A DNA stretch of 64,000 bases, taken from Microbacterium testaceum StLB037. GTDB taxonomy: Bacteria; Actinomycetota; Actinomycetes; Actinomycetales; Microbacteriaceae. Numbering within the stretch: position 1 is the first letter of the stretch; each line of letters begins with the position of its first letter. The position numbers and the translations under genes were made by a program. The stretch lies in the NCBI RefSeq assembly GCF_000202635.1, contig NC_015125.1, forward strand, positions 3,782,001-3,846,000, read 5' to 3'. Below, piece by piece: positions 46,390 through 56,263 of this stretch. The notes below the pieces were generated by a model. That model saw only the letters and a list, made by a program, of their open reading frames with translations. It did no database searches and was not told the origin of the DNA.

Positions 46390-47708
46390 GCCACGCCACC
46401 CCCCAGACCCTTCTGGTCCGCGGCGCGCGCGTCGAGGGTCAGGATGCCACCGACCTCATCGTGAAGGACGGCGTCATCGCCGAGACCGGCACCGGCCTCT
46501 CGCACGCCGGCGCCACCGTCGTCGACGCCGACGGGCTGATCGCCCTTCCCGGCCTGGTCGATCTGCACGTGCACCTGCGCGAGCCCGGGTTCGAGGCATC
46601 CGAGACCGTCCTCACCGGATCCCGCGCGGCAGCGGCCGGTGGCTTCACCACCGTCTTCGCCATGCCGAACACCTCGCCGACGGCCGACACGGCCGGTGTC
46701 GTCGAGCAGGAGCTCGCCCTCGGCGAAGCAGCCGGCTACGTGCACGTGCAGCCGATCGGCGCCGTCACCGTCGGGCAGAAGGGCGAGCGCCTCGCCGAGC
46801 TCGGCGCGATGGCCGACTCCCGTGCCCGCGTGCGCGTGTTCAGCGACGACGGCTTCTGCGTCTTCGACCCGCTCATCATGCGCCGCGCCCTCGAATACGT
46901 GAAGGCGTTCGACGGCGTCATCGCGCAGCACGCTCAGGACCCGCGCCTGACCGAGGGCGCACAGATGAACGAGGGCGCCGTCTCGGCCGAGCTCGGCCTG
47001 ACCGGCTGGCCCGCGGTCGCCGAGGAGTCGATCATCGCCCGCGACGTGCTGCTCGCCGAGCACGTCGGCTCGCGCCTGCACGTGTGCCACCTCAGCACCG
47101 CGGGCTCGGTCGACATCATCCGCTGGGCCAAGAAGCGCGGAGTGAACGTCACCGCCGAGGTCACCCCGCACCACCTGCTGCTGACCGACGAACTCGTGCG
47201 CGACTACGACGCCCGGTACAAGGTCAACCCGCCGCTGCGCCGCGAGGAAGACGTGATGGCCGTGCGCGAGGGCCTGGCCGACGGCACGATCGACATCGTC
47301 GCCACCGACCACGCCCCGCACCCCGCCGAGGCGAAAGCCTGCGAGTGGGCGGCCGCCGCCAACGGCATGGTCGGGCTCGAGAGCGCTCTGCGCGTCGTGC
47401 AGCAGGCGATGGTCGACACCGGCCTCCTCGCCTGGACCGACGTCGCGCGCGTGATGTCGAAGACCCCCGCGCGCATCGGCCGCCTCGACGGGCACGGCAC
47501 CCCCGTGGCGGAGGGGCAGCCGGCCTCCTTCACCCTGTACGACGCGCGCCCCTCGCGTACGTTCGCGGTGGACGACCTGCGCGGTCGCAGCAAGAACTCG
47601 CCGTACCTCGGCCGGGAACTGCCCGGAGAGGTGCGCTGGACCGTGCGTTCCGGCATCCCGACCGTCGTCGACGGTGCGCTGCTCGAGACGCCCGGGGCCC
47701 TCGCATGA
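46386..47708 (+). CDS. pyrC: Dihydroorotase
   Basis: Zinc amidohydrolase (type I) closing carbamoyl aspartate to dihydroorotate. 440 residues. Metal ligands are in [47 protein letters not shown] and [12 protein letters not shown]. Substrate parts include [15 protein letters not shown] overlaps with pyrB and with the next gene. Confidence 0.96.
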   Translation: MSHATPQTLLVRGARVEGQDATDLIVKDGVIAETGTGLSHAGATVVDADGLIALPGLVDLHVHLREPGFEASETVLTGSRAAAAGGFTTVFAMPNTSPTADTAGVVEQELALGEAAGYVHVQPIGAVTVGQKGERLAELGAMADSRARVRVFSDDGFCVFDPLIMRRALEYVKAFDGVIAQHAQDPRLTEGAQMNEGAVSAELGLTGWPAVAEESIIARDVLLAEHVGSRLHVCHLSTAGSVDIIRWAKKRGVNVTAEVTPHHLLLTDELVRDYDARYKVNPPLRREEDVMAVREGLADGTIDIVATDHAPHPAEAKACEWAAAANGMVGLESALRVVQQAMVDTGLLAWTDVARVMSKTPARIGRLDGHGTPVAEGQPASFTLYDARPSRTFAVDDLRGRSKNSPYLGRELPGEVRWTVRSGIPTVVDGALLETPGALA

Positions 47709-48208
47709 CTCGCGAGGGTGCTCTCCTCGTGATGGCGGGCGTGGCCGTGGTCGCGCTCGGCATCCTCGCGTGGGCGTGGTGGCGACGAACGCGGCGCGAT
47801 GCGCGCTACACCGCCCCGGTGGGGGAGCTGCCCGCGGACGCCGTCGAGACGGCCGTGTTCCCGGGGCTCTACGTCGCCACGACCCGTCATGACGAGCCGC
47901 TCGAGCGTCTCGCGGTCAAGGGTCTCGGCTTCCGCTCCCGCGTCGACGTGACCGTCACCACGGCCGGCGTCGCGCTCGACCTTCCGGGCCAGCCCCGCAT
48001 CGCGCTCACCCGCGATCGCCTGATCGATGCGAGCCAGGCGACCGTCGCCATCGACCGTGTGGTCGAGCGCGACGGCCTGACGCGCGTCAGCTGGCGCATC
48101 GACGACGACACCGTCGTCGACACCTATCTCCGACCTCAGGATGCCTCGGCGAAAGCCCTCGCCGACGCCATCCGTCCGCTCATCACCACGACAGGAAGCG
48201 ACGCATGA
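47705..48208 (+). CDS. Membrane-anchored PH-like protein of the pyr operon
   Basis: 167 residues: a short start, one membrane helix at about 6-24 ([20 protein letters not shown]), a basic stop-transfer (WRRTRRDAR) and a beta-rich cytoplasmic domain ([20 protein letters not shown] to LITTTGSDA). A protein of this type occupies the same slot, between pyrC and carA, in other actinobacteria (Rv1382-like). The role is unknown; it is coupled by 4-base overlaps to both neighbours. Confidence 0.75.
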   Translation: MTREGALLVMAGVAVVALGILAWAWWRRTRRDARYTAPVGELPADAVETAVFPGLYVATTRHDEPLERLAVKGLGFRSRVDVTVTTAGVALDLPGQPRIALTRDRLIDASQATVAIDRVVERDGLTRVSWRIDDDTVVDTYLRPQDASAKALADAIRPLITTTGSDA

Positions 48209-49443
48209 CCGCCCTGATCCCTTCCGCGCGCCTGACGCGCGACCCGGCCGTCCTCGTGCTCGAGGACGGCACCCGCTACACCGGACGCGCCTATGGCGCG
48301 CGGGGCGAGACCCTCGGCGAGGTCGTCTTCGCCACCGGCATGACCGGCTACCAGGAGACGATCACCGACCCCTCGTACGCGGGACAGATCGTGCTGCAGA
48401 CCGCGCCCCACATCGGCAACACGGGTGTGAACGACGAAGACCCCGAGTCCCGGCGCATCTGGGTCGCGGGTTACGTCGTGCGCGACCCCTCGCGCATGGT
48501 GTCGAACTGGCGCGCGAACCGCTCGCTCGACGACGCTCTCGTCGAAGACGGCATCGTCGGCATCTCCGGCATCGACACCCGCGCCGTCACCCGCCGCATC
48601 CGCTCCGAGGGCAGCATGCGCGGCGGCGTCTTCTCGGGCGAGGCGGCGAACCTGGATGCCGAGGAGCAGCTGCGCCGCGTGCGCGAGGCCCCGGGGATGG
48701 CGGGCCGCAACCTGTCGGCCGAGGTCTCGGTCAGCGAGGTCGAGGTGACGCCCGCGACCTCCGACCGCATCGGCAACCTCGCCGTGCTCGACCTGGGCGT
48801 GAAGACCTCGACGATCAACAACCTCGCGGCGCGCGGCTTCGACGTGCACGTGTTCCCGCAGTCGGCGACGATCGACGAGATCCGGGCCATCGAACCCGTC
48901 GCGGCGTTCTACTCGAACGGCCCCGGCGACCCCGCGGCATCCGACCAGCACGTCGAGTTGCTCCGCGAGGTGCTGAGTGACGGCCTGCCGTTCTTCGGCA
49001 TCTGCTTCGGCAACCAGTTGCTCGGACGCGCCCTCGGCTTCGGCACCTACAAGTTGCCCTTCGGGCACCGCGGCATCAACCAGCCGGTGCTCGACAAGAC
49101 CACCGGCCGTGTCGAGATCACCTCGCAGAACCACGGTTTCGCCGTGGACGCGCCCCTCGACCAGGTCGTGGACAGCCCGAACGGCTTCGGCCGCGTCGAG
49201 GTGAGCCACATCGGCCTCAACGACAACGTCGTGGAGGGTCTGCGTGCCCTCGACATCCCCGCGTTCAGCGTGCAGTACCACCCGGAGGCCGCCTCCGGCC
49301 CGCACGACGCCAACTACCTGTTCGACCGCTTCCGCGAGATGGTCCTCGCCACCCAGGCCCTTCGACAGGCTCAGGGACCGGCCACCGCGGCTCATGGCCA
49401 GAACGACGCTCAGGACACGACCCAGGAAGACACCAATGCCTAA
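48205..49443 (+). CDS. carA: Carbamoyl phosphate synthase small (glutaminase) subunit
   Basis: Releases ammonia from glutamine for CarB. 412 residues. The N-terminal domain has [20 protein letters not shown]. The class I glutaminase has the Cys in [17 protein letters not shown] (near 271), a less common form of GICLGHQ, and the His/Glu pair in [11 protein letters not shown]. The last 28 residues (about 384-412) are an unusual Gln/Ala/Asp-rich tail, part of which (ALRQAQGP) is encoded by a REP-like element. It overlaps carB by 8 bases. Confidence 0.96.
   Translation: MTALIPSARLTRDPAVLVLEDGTRYTGRAYGARGETLGEVVFATGMTGYQETITDPSYAGQIVLQTAPHIGNTGVNDEDPESRRIWVAGYVVRDPSRMVSNWRANRSLDDALVEDGIVGISGIDTRAVTRRIRSEGSMRGGVFSGEAANLDAEEQLRRVREAPGMAGRNLSAEVSVSEVEVTPATSDRIGNLAVLDLGVKTSTINNLAARGFDVHVFPQSATIDEIRAIEPVAAFYSNGPGDPAASDQHVELLREVLSDGLPFFGICFGNQLLGRALGFGTYKLPFGHRGINQPVLDKTTGRVEITSQNHGFAVDAPLDQVVDSPNGFGRVEVSHIGLNDNVVEGLRALDIPAFSVQYHPEAASGPHDANYLFDRFREMVLATQALRQAQGPATAAHGQNDAQDTTQEDTNA
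49356..49379 (+). repeat. REP-like element at the 3' end of carA
   Basis: GGCCCTTCGACAGGCTCAGG followed by GACC. The arms CCCT and AGGG can pair; the core CTTCGACRGGCTCAG is shared with the copy in thrS (921-944). It is read here in a different frame, as QALRQAQGP. Confidence 0.65.
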
Positions 49444-52400
49444 GCGCGACGACATCAACTCCGTCCTCGTCATCGGCTCCGGCCCGATCGTCATCGGTCA
49501 GGCCTGCGAGTTCGACTACTCCGGCACCCAGGCGTGCCGCGTCCTGCGCGAAGAGGGGGTGCGCGTCATCCTCGTCAACTCCAACCCGGCGACGATCATG
49601 ACCGACCCCGACTTCGCCGACGCGACCTACATCGAGCCCATCACCCCCGAGGTGATCGAATCGATCATCGCCAAGGAGAAGCCGGATGCCGTGCTCCCCA
49701 CCCTCGGCGGCCAGACGGCCCTGAATGCGGCGATCCAGCTCCACAAGCGCGGCATCCTCGAGAAGTACGACGTCGAGCTCATCGGCGCCGACTTCGACGC
49801 GATCAACCGCGGCGAGGACCGCCAGATCTTCAAGGAACTCGTCATCGAGGCAGGCGCCGACGTCGCGGCATCCGTCATCTGCCACTCGATGGACGAGCTC
49901 CTCGCCGGGGCGGAGAAGCTCGGGTACCCCCTGGTCGTCCGGCCGAGTTTCACGATGGGTGGTCTCGGTTCGGGCTTCGCCTACGACGAAGAAGACCTCC
50001 GCCGCATCGGCGGTGCGGGCCTGCACGACTCGCCCACCAACGAGGTGCTGCTCGAGGAGTCGATCCTCGGGTGGAAGGAGTACGAGCTCGAGCTCATGCG
50101 CGACACCGCCGACAACACGGTCGTGGTCTGCTCGATCGAGAACGTCGACCCGGTCGGCGTTCACACCGGCGACTCGATCACGGTGGCTCCCGCCCTCACG
50201 CTGACCGACCGCGAGTACCAGCGCCTGCGCGACATCGGCATCGACATCATCCGCGCCGTGGGCGTCGACACCGGTGGCTGCAACATCCAGTTCGCCGTGG
50301 ACCCCGCGACCGGCCGCATCATCGTCATCGAGATGAACCCGCGCGTGTCGCGTTCGAGCGCGCTCGCGTCGAAGGCCACGGGCTTCCCGATCGCGAAGAT
50401 CGCCGCGAAGCTCGCGATCGGCTACCGCCTCGACGAGATCCCCAACGACATCACCAAGGTCACCCCGGCGAGCTTCGAGCCCACGCTCGACTACGTCGTG
50501 GTGAAGGTGCCGCGGTTCAACTTCGAGAAGTTCCCGGCGGCCGACACCACGCTGACCACCACCATGAAGTCGGTGGGCGAGGCCATGGCGATCGGCCGCA
50601 ACTACACCACCGCCCTGCAGAAGGCGCTCCGCTCGCTCGAGAAGCGCGGGTCGAGCTTCCACTGGGGCGAGGAGTCGCGCTCGGTGGAGGAGCTGCTCGA
50701 GATCGCGAAGACCCCGACCGACGGCCGCATCGTCGTGCTGCAGCAGGCGCTGCGCAAGGGCGCGACCCCCGAGCAGGCGTTCGACGCCACCGCGATCGAC
50801 CCCTGGTTCATCGACCAGATGGTGCTGATCAACGAGGTCGCGGAGTTCATCGCGCAGGCCGACGAGCTGGATGCCGACACCCTCCGCGTCGCGAAGGAGC
50901 ACGGTTTCAGCGACGCCCAGATCGCCGAGATCCGCGGCCTCGACGAGGCCGCGGTGCGCGAGACCCGCTACGCGCTCGACGTGCGCCCGGTCTACAAGAC
51001 CGTCGACACGTGCGCGGGGGAGTTCCCGGCCCTGACGCCGTACCACTACTCGTCGTACGACGCCGAGACCGAGGTCACCCCCTCGGACCGCACGAAGGTC
51101 GTCATCATCGGCTCGGGCCCGAACCGCATCGGTCAGGGTGTCGAGTTCGACTACTCGTGCGTGCACGCCTCGTTCGCGCTGTCGGATGCCGGGTACGAGA
51201 CCGTCATGGTCAACTGCAACCCCGAGACCGTGTCGACCGACTACGACACCTCCGACCGCCTGTACTTCGAGCCGCTGACACTCGAGGACGTGCTCGAGGT
51301 GCTGCACGCCGAGAGCCAGTCGGGCACGATCCTCGGTGTCGTCTGCCAGCTCGGCGGCCAGACGCCGCTGGGCCTGGCGAAGGGCATCGAGGCCGCGGGC
51401 TACACCATCCTCGGCACGAGCCCCGAGGCGATCGACCTCGCCGAGGAGCGCGAGCTGTTCTCGCGCCTGCTCGACGACGCCGGTCTCGTCGCCCCACGCA
51501 ACGGCACCGCGATCGACGTCGAGGGCGCGGTCACCGTGGCCGAGGAGATCGGCTACCCCGTGCTCGTGCGCCCGAGCTTCGTGCTCGGCGGCCGCGGCAT
51601 GGAGATCGTCTACTCGACCGAGGCGCTGCGCGACTACTTCGTGCGCGTCGCCGACCAGGCGATCATCGGCCCCGGGCTCCCGCTGCTGGTGGACCGCTTC
51701 CTCGACGACGCGATCGAGCTCGACGTCGACGCACTGTTCGACGGCACCGACCTGTACATCGGCGGGGTCATGGAGCACCTCGAGGAAGCCGGCATCCACT
51801 CCGGTGACTCCTCCTGCACCCTGCCGCCCGTCTCGCTCGGTCGCACCGAGGTCGACCGCGTCCGCGAGGCGACCCTCGCCATCGCGAAGGGCGTCGGCGT
51901 CCGGGGCCTGTTGAACGTCCAGTTCGCGATCTCGGCCGGCGTGCTCTACGTCATCGAGGCGAACCCCCGCGCGAGCCGCACCGTGCCGTTCGTGTCGAAG
52001 GCGCTCGGCATCCCGCTCGCCAAGGCCGCCAGCCGCATCATGGCCGGCAACACGATCGCCGAGCTCGTCGCCGAGGGACTGCTGCCCGAGCAGGACGGCT
52101 CGCGCGTGCCGCTCGACGCCCCCGTCGCCGTCAAGGAGGCCGTGCTGCCGTTCAAGCGGTTCCGCACCGCCGACGGCCACACGGTCGACAGCGTGCTCGG
52201 GCCCGAGATGCGCTCGACGGGTGAGGTCATGGGCATCGACCGCGACTTCCCGACCGCGTTCGCGAAGAGCCAGGAAGCCGCGTACGGCGGGATGCCGACC
52301 TCGGGCACCGTGTTCATCTCGGTCGCCGACGCCGACAAGCGCGCCGTGATCCTGCCCGCGCACCGCCTGCAGGAGCTCGGCTTCACGCTCATGGCGACCG

Positions 52401-52723
52401 AGGGGACGGCCGAGATCCTCGCCCGGAACGGCATCCGGGTCCAGGTCGTCGAGAAGTACTCCGAGACGCAAGGGTCCGGCCAGCAGAACGTGGTCGACCT
52501 CATCAACGCGGGGGAGATCGACATGATCGTCAACACCCCCTCGGGCGGCACGGCCCGCGCGGACGGGTATGAGATCCGCGCGGCGGCCGTCGCCGCCGAC
52601 AAGGCGCTCTTCACCACGATGGCCGTCCTGGGTGCCGCCGTCAGCGCGCTCGGCGCGATGAAGGACGGCTTCGGGGTCCGCAGCCTCCAGGAGTACGCCG
52701 TGGATCGCGCGGGGCGTCTGTGA
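49436..52723 (+). CDS. carB: Carbamoyl phosphate synthase large subunit
   Basis: Makes carbamoyl phosphate for pyrimidines and arginine. The 1095 residues have the two-fold ATP-grasp plan: first half [20 protein letters not shown] at the start, [38 protein letters not shown]. Second half [20 protein letters not shown] near 560, [34 protein letters not shown]-terminal MGS-like allosteric domain ends it. The ATG lies within the last codons of carA, with AGGAAG upstream. Confidence 0.97.
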   Translation: MPKRDDINSVLVIGSGPIVIGQACEFDYSGTQACRVLREEGVRVILVNSNPATIMTDPDFADATYIEPITPEVIESIIAKEKPDAVLPTLGGQTALNAAIQLHKRGILEKYDVELIGADFDAINRGEDRQIFKELVIEAGADVAASVICHSMDELLAGAEKLGYPLVVRPSFTMGGLGSGFAYDEEDLRRIGGAGLHDSPTNEVLLEESILGWKEYELELMRDTADNTVVVCSIENVDPVGVHTGDSITVAPALTLTDREYQRLRDIGIDIIRAVGVDTGGCNIQFAVDPATGRIIVIEMNPRVSRSSALASKATGFPIAKIAAKLAIGYRLDEIPNDITKVTPASFEPTLDYVVVKVPRFNFEKFPAADTTLTTTMKSVGEAMAIGRNYTTALQKALRSLEKRGSSFHWGEESRSVEELLEIAKTPTDGRIVVLQQALRKGATPEQAFDATAIDPWFIDQMVLINEVAEFIAQADELDADTLRVAKEHGFSDAQIAEIRGLDEAAVRETRYALDVRPVYKTVDTCAGEFPALTPYHYSSYDAETEVTPSDRTKVVIIGSGPNRIGQGVEFDYSCVHASFALSDAGYETVMVNCNPETVSTDYDTSDRLYFEPLTLEDVLEVLHAESQSGTILGVVCQLGGQTPLGLAKGIEAAGYTILGTSPEAIDLAEERELFSRLLDDAGLVAPRNGTAIDVEGAVTVAEEIGYPVLVRPSFVLGGRGMEIVYSTEALRDYFVRVADQAIIGPGLPLLVDRFLDDAIELDVDALFDGTDLYIGGVMEHLEEAGIHSGDSSCTLPPVSLGRTEVDRVREATLAIAKGVGVRGLLNVQFAISAGVLYVIEANPRASRTVPFVSKALGIPLAKAASRIMAGNTIAELVAEGLLPEQDGSRVPLDAPVAVKEAVLPFKRFRTADGHTVDSVLGPEMRSTGEVMGIDRDFPTAFAKSQEAAYGGMPTSGTVFISVADADKRAVILPAHRLQELGFTLMATEGTAEILARNGIRVQVVEKYSETQGSGQQNVVDLINAGEIDMIVNTPSGGTARADGYEIRAAAVAADKALFTTMAVLGAAVSALGAMKDGFGVRSLQEYAVDRAGRL

Positions 52724-53580
52724 GCGAAACGTTCGGGCAGCGGCTCAGCGCCGCACTGTCGGCCCACGGCGCGCTGTGCGTCGGCATCGACCCCCACGCC
52801 GCGCTCCTGTCGGCGTGGGGGCTGGATGCCACGGCCGACGGCGCGCGCGACTTCGGCCTGCGGGTGGTCGAGGCCGCCCGCGGTCGGGTCGGGGTCGTGA
52901 AGCCGCAGGTGGCGTTCTACGAGCGCTACGGCTCTCGCGGCTTCGCCGCTCTCGAGGACGTGATGGCCGCCGCACGCGACGCCGGCCTCCTGGTGATCGC
53001 CGACGCGAAGCGCGGGGACATCGGCACGACCATGGAGGGGTACGCGCACGCCTGGCTCGAGCCCGGTTCCCCCCTCGAAGCGGATGCCGTGACCCTGTCG
53101 CCGTACATGGGCGCCGACTCGCTGCGCGACACGCTGTCGCTGGCGATCCGGCACGGCAAGGGTGCTTTCGTCCTCACCGCCACCAGCAACCCCGAGGCGC
53201 GCGCGCTGCAGAGCGCGATCGTGGACGACGCCCTCGCCGTCGGTGACCACGAACACGTCGCCGCCCGGGTGGCGCACGACGTGAACGAGGCGAACATCGG
53301 CGCGCCCGGCGCCCTCGGCTCGATCGGCGTCGTCGTCGGTGCGACGGTCGATCGTGCCGCGTTCGGCCTCGGCGACGTGGCCTTGGCGGGGATGCCGATC
53401 CTCGCGCCCGGGTTCGGCGCACAGGGTGCCGAGCCGGCCGACCTCGGCCGGCTGTTCGGGTACGTCGCCTCGGCGGTGGTCGCGAACGAGAGCCGGAGCG
53501 TCCTCGCGGTCGGACCGGATCGTCTCGGGGCTCGTATCGAACAGCGCGCCGCGCTGTACCAGGGAGTGTCTCGTGGTTGA
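52720..53580 (+). CDS. pyrF: Orotidine 5'-phosphate decarboxylase (type 2)
   Basis: Final step to UMP. The 286 residues are of the longer actinobacterial type 2 form: [17 protein letters not shown] near the start, [13 protein letters not shown], the catalytic Lys in [18 protein letters not shown], then [12 protein letters not shown] and [21 protein letters not shown] start overlapping the carB stop by 4 bases (GTGA). It overlaps the next gene by 8 bases. Confidence 0.95.
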   Translation: MSETFGQRLSAALSAHGALCVGIDPHAALLSAWGLDATADGARDFGLRVVEAARGRVGVVKPQVAFYERYGSRGFAALEDVMAAARDAGLLVIADAKRGDIGTTMEGYAHAWLEPGSPLEADAVTLSPYMGADSLRDTLSLAIRHGKGAFVLTATSNPEARALQSAIVDDALAVGDHEHVAARVAHDVNEANIGAPGALGSIGVVVGATVDRAAFGLGDVALAGMPILAPGFGAQGAEPADLGRLFGYVASAVVANESRSVLAVGPDRLGARIEQRAALYQGVSRG

Positions 53581-54496
53581 TTCCCGCCGTCCGCCCGAGG
53601 TCGATCGCGCCGCGGCATCGCGACGCGCCGTCGCTGCGCGCCGCGAGCGGGCCGCGCTCAAGCGCGATGTCTCCACGCGCGTCATCAGCCCGCAGGAGCT
53701 TCTGCGCAGGGCCCTCGCCGACCCGTCGTCGGCCGCGGGCGCCATGCGCGTGACCGAGTTCCTCACGGCGATCCCCGCGATCGGAGAGAGCAAGCGCGAT
53801 CGGATCCTCGACGCCCTCGGCATCTCGCCGGTCAAGCGACTCGGCGGGCTCGGCTCGCGCCAGCGCGACGCACTCCGCGACTACCTCGACAGCCGATGGC
53901 CCGAACCCGGCCCCCGTGCCGGGCGGAGCCGCCTGATCGTGCTCGCCGGTCCCACCGCGGTGGGCAAGGGGACGGTCGCCGCGTACATCAAGGAGAACCA
54001 CCCCGAGATCCACCTGTCGGTGTCGGCGACGACCCGTGCTCCGCGGCCCGGAGAGGTCGAGGGCGAGCACTACTACTTCGTCGACGACGCGGAGTTCGAT
54101 CGCCTGGTCGCAACGGGTGCGCTGCTCGAGTGGGCGACCGTGCACAACCGTCATCGCTACGGCACACCGCGCGAGCCGATCGAGCGCGTGCTGGCGACCG
54201 GCGGTACGGCCCTCCTCGAGATCGATCTGCAGGGCGCCCGGCAGGTGCGCGCCGCGGAGCCCTCGGCGACCCTCGTGTTCCTCCTCCCGCCGAGCTGGGA
54301 CGAGCTCGTCCAGCGTCTGGTCGGACGAGGGACCGAGGATGCCGAGGAGCGGGCGCGCCGCCTGCGCACCGCCCGCACCGAGCTGGCGGCCCAGAACGAG
54401 TTCGACTACCGCGTCGTGAACGACTACGTCGCCTCGGCCGCGGCCGAGGTCGTCGCCCTCGCCGCACGGCGGCCGGGAGACCCCGGAAGCCGCTGA
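53573..54496 (+). CDS. gmk: Actinobacterial IHF (mIHF) domain fused to guanylate kinase
   Basis: 307 residues in one frame. Residues about 10-110 match the actinobacterial integration host factor: AVAARRERAALKRDV, AMRVTEFLTAIPAIGESKRD, then ILDALGISPVKRLGGLGSRQ. Residues about 120-300 are guanylate kinase: Walker A VLAGPTAVGKGTVAAYI, SVSATTRAPRPGEVEGEHYY, and LLEIDLQGARQVR. In other actinobacteria mihF and gmk are separate adjacent genes between pyrF and rpoZ. Here a nucleoid protein and a GMP kinase are a single chain. GTG start inside pyrF; a later internal start cannot be excluded. Confidence 0.9.
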   Translation: MVDSRRPPEVDRAAASRRAVAARRERAALKRDVSTRVISPQELLRRALADPSSAAGAMRVTEFLTAIPAIGESKRDRILDALGISPVKRLGGLGSRQRDALRDYLDSRWPEPGPRAGRSRLIVLAGPTAVGKGTVAAYIKENHPEIHLSVSATTRAPRPGEVEGEHYYFVDDAEFDRLVATGALLEWATVHNRHRYGTPREPIERVLATGGTALLEIDLQGARQVRAAEPSATLVFLLPPSWDELVQRLVGRGTEDAEERARRLRTARTELAAQNEFDYRVVNDYVASAAAEVVALAARRPGDPGSR

Positions 54497-54540
54497 CCCG
54501 GCGCCCCCGCACGCAGAGCGCATCTCGGGCGGACGTCGGA

Positions 54541-54546
54541 TAGAAT
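54541..54546 (+). promoter_or_regulatory. rpoZ promoter (-10 box)
   Basis: TAGAAT, giving a leader of about 57 bases to rpoZ, which ends with AGGAGG (54598-54603), the best Shine-Dalgarno in the window. Confidence 0.5.
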
Positions 54547-54609
54547 GACAGGATGCTTCGGCGCTTCGCGCGCCGCATCCACCCATCCCGCCGAACCAGG
54601 AGGTTCCCC

Positions 54610-54864
54610 ATGGCCGGACGTAACCAGGGCATCATCGACCCGCCCATCGACGCACTGCTCGACAAGGTCGACTCGAAGTACCAGCTCGTGATCTACGCAT
54701 CCAAGCGCGCTCGGCAGATCAACGACTACTACTCCGACCTGCACGAGGGCAACCTCTTCGACAACGTGGGCCCGCTCGTCGACTCCACCGTCGAGGACAA
54801 GCCGCTCACCATCGCGCTGCACGAGATCCACGAAGACAAGCTGCGCCTGCGCGCTGCGGAGTAA
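54610..54864 (+). CDS. rpoZ: RNA polymerase omega subunit
   Basis: An 84-residue assembly factor that clamps the beta-prime subunit. It contains [34 protein letters not shown] and [17 protein letters not shown], the actinobacterial omega pattern. The ATG at 54610 has AGGAGG 6 bases upstream; the longer in-frame upstream reading is leader. Confidence 0.95.
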   Translation: MAGRNQGIIDPPIDALLDKVDSKYQLVIYASKRARQINDYYSDLHEGNLFDNVGPLVDSTVEDKPLTIALHEIHEDKLRLRAAE

Positions 54865-54907
54865 TCCACAACACCCGTTCACACGTGATCTGTTCACACA
54901 TGTGACG

Positions 54908-54940
54908 ATGCCCCGGGCGGCTCACCGCCACCCGGGGCAT
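54908..54940 (+). terminator. rpoZ terminator
   Basis: ATGCCCCGGG (54908-54917) pairs with CCCGGGGCAT (54931-54940). Inner CGG/CCG pairs surround a CTCA loop after a 3-base bulge. It lies between rpoZ and metK. Confidence 0.75.
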
Positions 54941-54981
54941 ACTTGTGCCCGTTCCCACTCGCTCACCCCCACGGAGTCGTC

Positions 54982-56175
54982 TTGACCGACCTGCGCCTGT
55001 TCACGTCCGAGTCCGTCACCGAAGGACACCCCGACAAGATCTGCGACCAGATCTCGGACAGCATCCTCGATGCGATCCTGACCGACGACCCGACGGGCCG
55101 CGTCGCGGTCGAGACCCTCGTCACGACGGGTCTCGTCCACGTCGCCGGCGAGGTGTCGACGAGCGCCTACGTCGAGATCCCCGCGATCGTCCGCGACGTC
55201 GTCAACCGCATCGGGTACACCTCGAGCGAGACGGGCTTCGATGGCGAGTCGTGCGGCGTGTCCGTCTCGATCGGCGCGCAGTCGTCCGACATCGCCGCGG
55301 GCGTGAACAAGGCGTTCGAACAGCGCGAGCGCGGCTCCGTCGACCCGCGCGACCTGCAGGGCGCGGGCGATCAGGGCATCATGTTCGGCTTCGCGACGAA
55401 CGAGACGCCGCAGCTCATGCCGATGGCGGCCTGGACCGCGCACCGGATCGCCGAGCGCTTGGCATCCGTGCGCAAGAACGGGACGCTGCCGTTCCTGCGG
55501 CCCGACGGCAAGACGCAGGTGACGCTCGGGTACGACGGCCACACGCCCCGCAGCGTCGACTCCGTCGTGCTGTCGACGCAGCACCACCCCGACATCTCGC
55601 AGGAAGACCTGCGCGCGGCGGTGCAGGCCGAGGTCATCGACCCGGTGCTCGCCGAGACGGGGCTCGAACTCCCCGACGTGAAGTACTACATCAACCCGGC
55701 CGGACCCTTCGTGATCGGCGGCCCCAAGGGCGACGCCGGACTCACCGGCCGCAAGATCATCATCGACACCTACGGCGGGGCCTCCCGTCACGGCGGCGGC
55801 GCGTTCAGCGGCAAAGACCCGTCCAAGGTCGACCGTTCGGCCGCCTACGCCATGCGCTGGGTCGCCAAGAACGCGGTCGCGGCGGGGCTCGCCGACCGTC
55901 TCGAGGTGCAGGTCGCGTACGCGATCGGCAAGGCCAACCCGGTCGGCCTCTACGTCGAGTCCTTCGGCACGGCGCACGTGGCCGACGAGGTGATCGTCCG
56001 CGCGATCCGCGACGTGTTCGACCTGCGACCGAAGGCGATCGTCGACCAGCTCGACCTCTTGCGGCCCATCTACGCGCAGACGGCCACCTACGGCCACTTC
56101 GGGCGCGAGCTGCCCGACTTCACCTGGGAGCGCACCGACCGCGTCGACGAGCTGCGCGCGGCCGCCGGGCTCTGA
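54982..56175 (+). CDS. metK: S-adenosylmethionine synthetase
   Basis: Makes SAM from methionine and ATP. The 397 residues contain [40 protein letters not shown], the P-loop-like [19 protein letters not shown] and [15 protein letters not shown]. The start is TTG at 54982 with GGAG 5 bases upstream; it gives the usual family start. A CATACT box (54938-54943) is the likely -10. CoaBC, usually encoded between rpoZ and metK in actinobacteria, is absent here. Confidence 0.96.
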   Translation: MTDLRLFTSESVTEGHPDKICDQISDSILDAILTDDPTGRVAVETLVTTGLVHVAGEVSTSAYVEIPAIVRDVVNRIGYTSSETGFDGESCGVSVSIGAQSSDIAAGVNKAFEQRERGSVDPRDLQGAGDQGIMFGFATNETPQLMPMAAWTAHRIAERLASVRKNGTLPFLRPDGKTQVTLGYDGHTPRSVDSVVLSTQHHPDISQEDLRAAVQAEVIDPVLAETGLELPDVKYYINPAGPFVIGGPKGDAGLTGRKIIIDTYGGASRHGGGAFSGKDPSKVDRSAAYAMRWVAKNAVAAGLADRLEVQVAYAIGKANPVGLYVESFGTAHVADEVIVRAIRDVFDLRPKAIVDQLDLLRPIYAQTATYGHFGRELPDFTWERTDRVDELRAAAGL

Positions 56176-56263
56176 CCGTGCGGGCGGGCGTCGCGAGGCC
56201 CGGCGGAAGCCGCGCCTCGTCGGCGGAGGTATCGGCTCCCGGTGGCGGCAGACAGGCACGCTC

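Noticed and set aside
54877..54905. CRP/FNR-type operator before metK
   Set aside because: The palindrome is TCACA-N2-TGTGA, the reverse orientation and wrong spacing for TGTGA-N6-TCACA.
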